DNA of 64,000 nucleotides. Origin: Bacteroides intestinalis DSM 17393 (GTDB lineage: Bacteria; Bacteroidota; Bacteroidia; Bacteroidales; Bacteroidaceae). Shown piece by piece: positions 61,431 through 64,000 of the stretch; positions within the stretch are counted from its first letter, which is position 1; every line of letters begins with the position of its first letter. The position numbers and the translations under genes were made by a program. The notes beneath the pieces were generated by a model. That model saw only the letters and a list, made by a program, of their open reading frames with translations, ran no database searches and was not told the DNA's origin. The stretch covers positions 1,922,001 to 1,986,000 of the forward strand of contig NZ_ABJL02000008.1 of NCBI RefSeq assembly GCF_000172175.1, given 5' to 3'.

Positions 61431-64000
61431 TCTGACCACTTTTCTCTAGATATTGTGTAGGAGTAATGCCAAATTGTTCCTTAAAGACACGGGTGAAATA
61501 ACTGGGGGTATTGAACCCTACAGTATAAGCCACCTCAACAATCGTATAGCGATTCTCAAGCAACAACTGAGCTGCTTTTTTCAAACGTATAGTTTTTACA
61601 AAGTCCGTGGGTGATTGTCCGGTTATGGCCTGCAGCTTTCTATATAAATTCATACGGCTCATCATTACATCCTTACTCAAATCGGCAATACTATATTCGG
61701 AATTACTTAGATTTTTTTCTATACATGCCAATATACGATTCAATAAGTCTTCATCCAAAGGAGTAATTGTCAGTTTTTGAGGATTTACCTCTATGTTCTG
61801 CTGAAATTCTTTCTGACGTTGCAATTGTAAAGCCAAAAGATGCTCCACCCTATTAAACAACAATGCCAAACTAAAAGGTTTAGCTATATAAGCATCGGCT
61901 CCCATTTCATATCCGGTCATCTCTGCTGATTTGCTAATACGAGCAGTAAGTAATATGACAGGAATATTAGACATATTAATATTACTTTTAATAGCTTTGC
62001 ACAATTCAAAACCATTCCGTTTAGGCATCATAATATCACTGATAATAATATCCGGATTTTCCTTCATTGCCAACAGCTCTCCTTCTTCACCATCCGCAGC
62101 CTCTATAATATCAAACCTCTCATTCATCTCATCCCTAAGGAATTCACGGAATTCTTTGTTATCTTCAACCAACAATATTTTCTTACGAGCCTTCTCAGCT
62201 AAAGGCGCTTCACCCTTCAAAACCATTATCTCATCCTCTGACTCGTTTTCTTGCAATTTCTGAAGATTTTCATTAGGCACAAGATTCGTAGGAATAAAAA
62301 CTGAGAAATTAGTACCTTGCTGTTCCACACTTGTCACCTCAATCTTTCCATTGTGCAATTCTGTATATTCTTTCACTAAATGCAACCCTATACCATTTCC
62401 TGCATTTCCTTCTTTCGCAGAATTTTCCACTTGATAGAATCTTTCAAAAATATGAGGTAACTGGAGAGAAGAAACTCCTATTCCTGTATCTGCCACTTTT
62501 ATAACAACGTATTTATTCCCGTCTGCCTCTTGCTTTTGAATACTCAAAGAGATGTGTCCTCCTTCAGGAGTAAACTTAAATGCATTAGACAATAAGTTAT
62601 TTATTATCTTATGTAGTTTCTCTATATCAAAATACATATAACAACTAGTGTAATCACTATGAAAGCTGAAATCCAAATGCTTGTCTGATGCCATTAATTG
62701 GAAATTGTTATAAATAAACGAAAGATATTCTACAATATCCCCTTTCGCCAATATCAGTTTTTCACCTCCCATTTCCAATTTCCTGAAATCCAATAGTTGA
62801 TTAATCAAGCCTAATAAATCTTGTGCATTACGGTTTACAGACACCAATTGCTTATGTATTTTTTCATCAGTCACTTTACGCAGCAAAGCATCCAACGGTG
62901 TAATAATTAATGTCAAAGGAGTACGTAACTCATGACTAATATTAGTAAAGAAACGAAATTTCAAATCCACCAATTTCTCCTCCATTTTCTTGTGTTGCTT
63001 CTGCATCAACCGGTTGCGATAACGATGAATAAAGAAAAAAGCGCTCAATCCAAGTATCAGCAAATAGAGCATATTAGCCCACCAAGTTTCATAAAAAGCA
63101 GGCAATCGCACAATCTGCAAAGTAACAACAGACTTGCTCCAAGCTCCTTCAGCATCAGTACATCTCACTTCAAACAAATATTTGCCTTTGTTCAACTGAT
63201 TGAGATAAGCCACATTCCTACCTGGCGAAAGTTTTGTCCAAGTATCCCCCTCTCCATTTAATCTATAAGCGTAAGATACTTTATGAGCATACAGATGATT
63301 TAATGATGAAAAATTTATTTCTATATTACGTTTATCGGCATCAATCTCCAGTACTTTACCATCCTGTAACGGATAATTTTTTCCATCAACCTTAACATTT
63401 GTTATACAAGGAATATCTGTACCAGTTTTCTTTCCAAATTCCTGAGAAGGAGAAATCTGACAAAAACCACCAGTTCCACCAAATATTAAATCACCTGAAG
63501 GCAATTGGGAGTATGAATGAGGAAAAAAATAAAATAGACGAACTGCACTTTCATTAGCGTAATAAGAACCAAATGAAAGGCTATTTACATCCAGTTCTAT
63601 TAATTTTTGCTTAGTCTGTATCCAAAGATGATTATATTTGTCCACAAGCAGTCCGTTTATGGCATCACCATTCAATCCACAAGTATTCGTCATTTCTTCT
63701 ATCCGCCCTTCATTATCCAAATGAAAGAGTTGTCCTTGCCGTGTCCCCAGCCAAATTGAGGAATTTTCTATAGTAGCTATTGCTGTGCAATCATATTTAA
63801 AATCGTATTTCCATACTTCCCGACCATTCTTAAACTTGTAAATAACAGATTCATTAGTCGTTTTTCTCACACTCAAAATTACTGAGTTCCCCTCCCCTTT
63901 TTCAATGTTAGTAACTAACCCTATCCCTTTCACCATGATTTTAAGTGTCCGGCTTTTCATATCATACAAATATAAATCTTTTTCGCTCCCAATCCATAAG
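61420..64000 (-). CDS. Hybrid two-component system regulator (HTCS), 5' end cut by window edge
   Basis: At least 859 codons, open to the right edge (the first visible codons read LWIGSEKDLYLYD, a Reg_prop unit). In order: end of the beta-propeller, Y_Y_Y domain, TM helix (MLYLLILGLSAFFFIHRY), HisKA with the His in ISHELRTPL, HATPase (NNLLSNAFKFTPEGG, GNGIGLHLVKEY), receiver with the Asp in IIISDIMMPKRNG, and AraC helix-turn-helix (NTPSYFTRVFKEQFGITPTQ). It reads in the same direction as the locus and lies immediately upstream of GH106. It is the presumed activator of the two promoters at 61364 and 57088. Confidence 0.93.
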   Translation of the reverse strand, partial: LWIGSEKDLYLYDMKSRTLKIMVKGIGLVTNIEKGEGNSVILSVRKTTNESVIYKFKNGREVWKYDFKYDCTAIATIENSSIWLGTRQGQLFHLDNEGRIEEMTNTCGLNGDAINGLLVDKYNHLWIQTKQKLIELDVNSLSFGSYYANESAVRLFYFFPHSYSQLPSGDLIFGGTGGFCQISPSQEFGKKTGTDIPCITNVKVDGKNYPLQDGKVLEIDADKRNIEINFSSLNHLYAHKVSYAYRLNGEGDTWTKLSPGRNVAYLNQLNKGKYLFEVRCTDAEGAWSKSVVTLQIVRLPAFYETWWANMLYLLILGLSAFFFIHRYRNRLMQKQHKKMEEKLVDLKFRFFTNISHELRTPLTLIITPLDALLRKVTDEKIHKQLVSVNRNAQDLLGLINQLLDFRKLEMGGEKLILAKGDIVEYLSFIYNNFQLMASDKHLDFSFHSDYTSCYMYFDIEKLHKIINNLLSNAFKFTPEGGHISLSIQKQEADGNKYVVIKVADTGIGVSSLQLPHIFERFYQVENSAKEGNAGNGIGLHLVKEYTELHNGKIEVTSVEQQGTNFSVFIPTNLVPNENLQKLQENESEDEIMVLKGEAPLAEKARKKILLVEDNKEFREFLRDEMNERFDIIEAADGEEGELLAMKENPDIIISDIMMPKRNGFELCKAIKSNINMSNIPVILLTARISKSAEMTGYEMGADAYIAKPFSLALLFNRVEHLLALQLQRQKEFQQNIEVNPQKLTITPLDEDLLNRILACIEKNLSNSEYSIADLSKDVMMSRMNLYRKLQAITGQSPTDFVKTIRLKKAAQLLLENRYTIVEVAYTVGFNTPSYFTRVFKEQFGITPTQYLEKSGQNVT

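Overview
The window is chromosomal DNA of a Bacteroides-type gut bacterium. The signs are SusC/SusD pairs, two hybrid two-component systems (HTCS), a NigD-like lipoprotein, a Bacteroidetes-type ECF sigma factor, promoters with the TAnnTTTG -7 box, and serine tRNA genes without an encoded CCA. No species is assigned.

Layout. Positions 1-4691 hold a TonB-dependent receptor with a DUF4876-like lipoprotein gene cut by the window edge, and a divergent membrane-bound AraC-type regulator. Positions 5311-6489 encode an unusual protein: a beta-helix-like N-terminus joined to the C-terminal domain of contractile-injection-system tape-measure proteins, with no other injection-system gene nearby. Next come class I fructose-bisphosphate aldolase (fbaB), a hypothetical membrane protein and an orphan HTCS (8836-12828). 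Positions 13233-26133 are an NBU-like mobilizable element of about 12.9 kb in the 3' end of tRNA-Ser(UGA). It carries a tyrosine integrase, a DUF1016 nuclease, a coiled-coil protein, DUF3853, a RepA-like ATPase, a primase and a MobV relaxase. Its AT-rich cargo is two secreted proteins, a two-helix membrane protein and a membrane-anchored helicase with a nuclease-like insert. The element also holds three structured non-coding regions: an iteron-like region, a hairpin cluster upstream of mob, and a 171-nt multi-helix element before the cargo.

Right of the element are pflB-pflA, an ECF sigma factor with a TM/beta-barrel partner, and a NigD-like lipoprotein. A LacI-controlled cluster follows (Zn-dehydrogenase, FucP-like permease, lactonase-like amidohydrolase, aldo/keto reductase). 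It resembles a non-phosphorylative route for L-fucose or a related sugar. After a second tRNA-Ser (GGA) comes a large minus-strand polysaccharide utilization locus (38339-64000): GH3, GH20, EEP phosphatase, GH127, surface glycan-binding lipoprotein, two SusC/D pairs, an unknown lipoprotein, GH106 and an HTCS cut by the window end.

How it fits together. In the utilization locus the HTCS probably senses an oligosaccharide and switches on two promoters, ahead of GH106 and ahead of the first susC. Both carry the same pair of GTAAC repeats, 21 bp apart, at the same distance from the -7 box. The mobile element's integrase-type sites at its two ends match each other. Its insertion separated the tRNA gene from its old terminator, and one of the element's own hairpins is placed to replace it.
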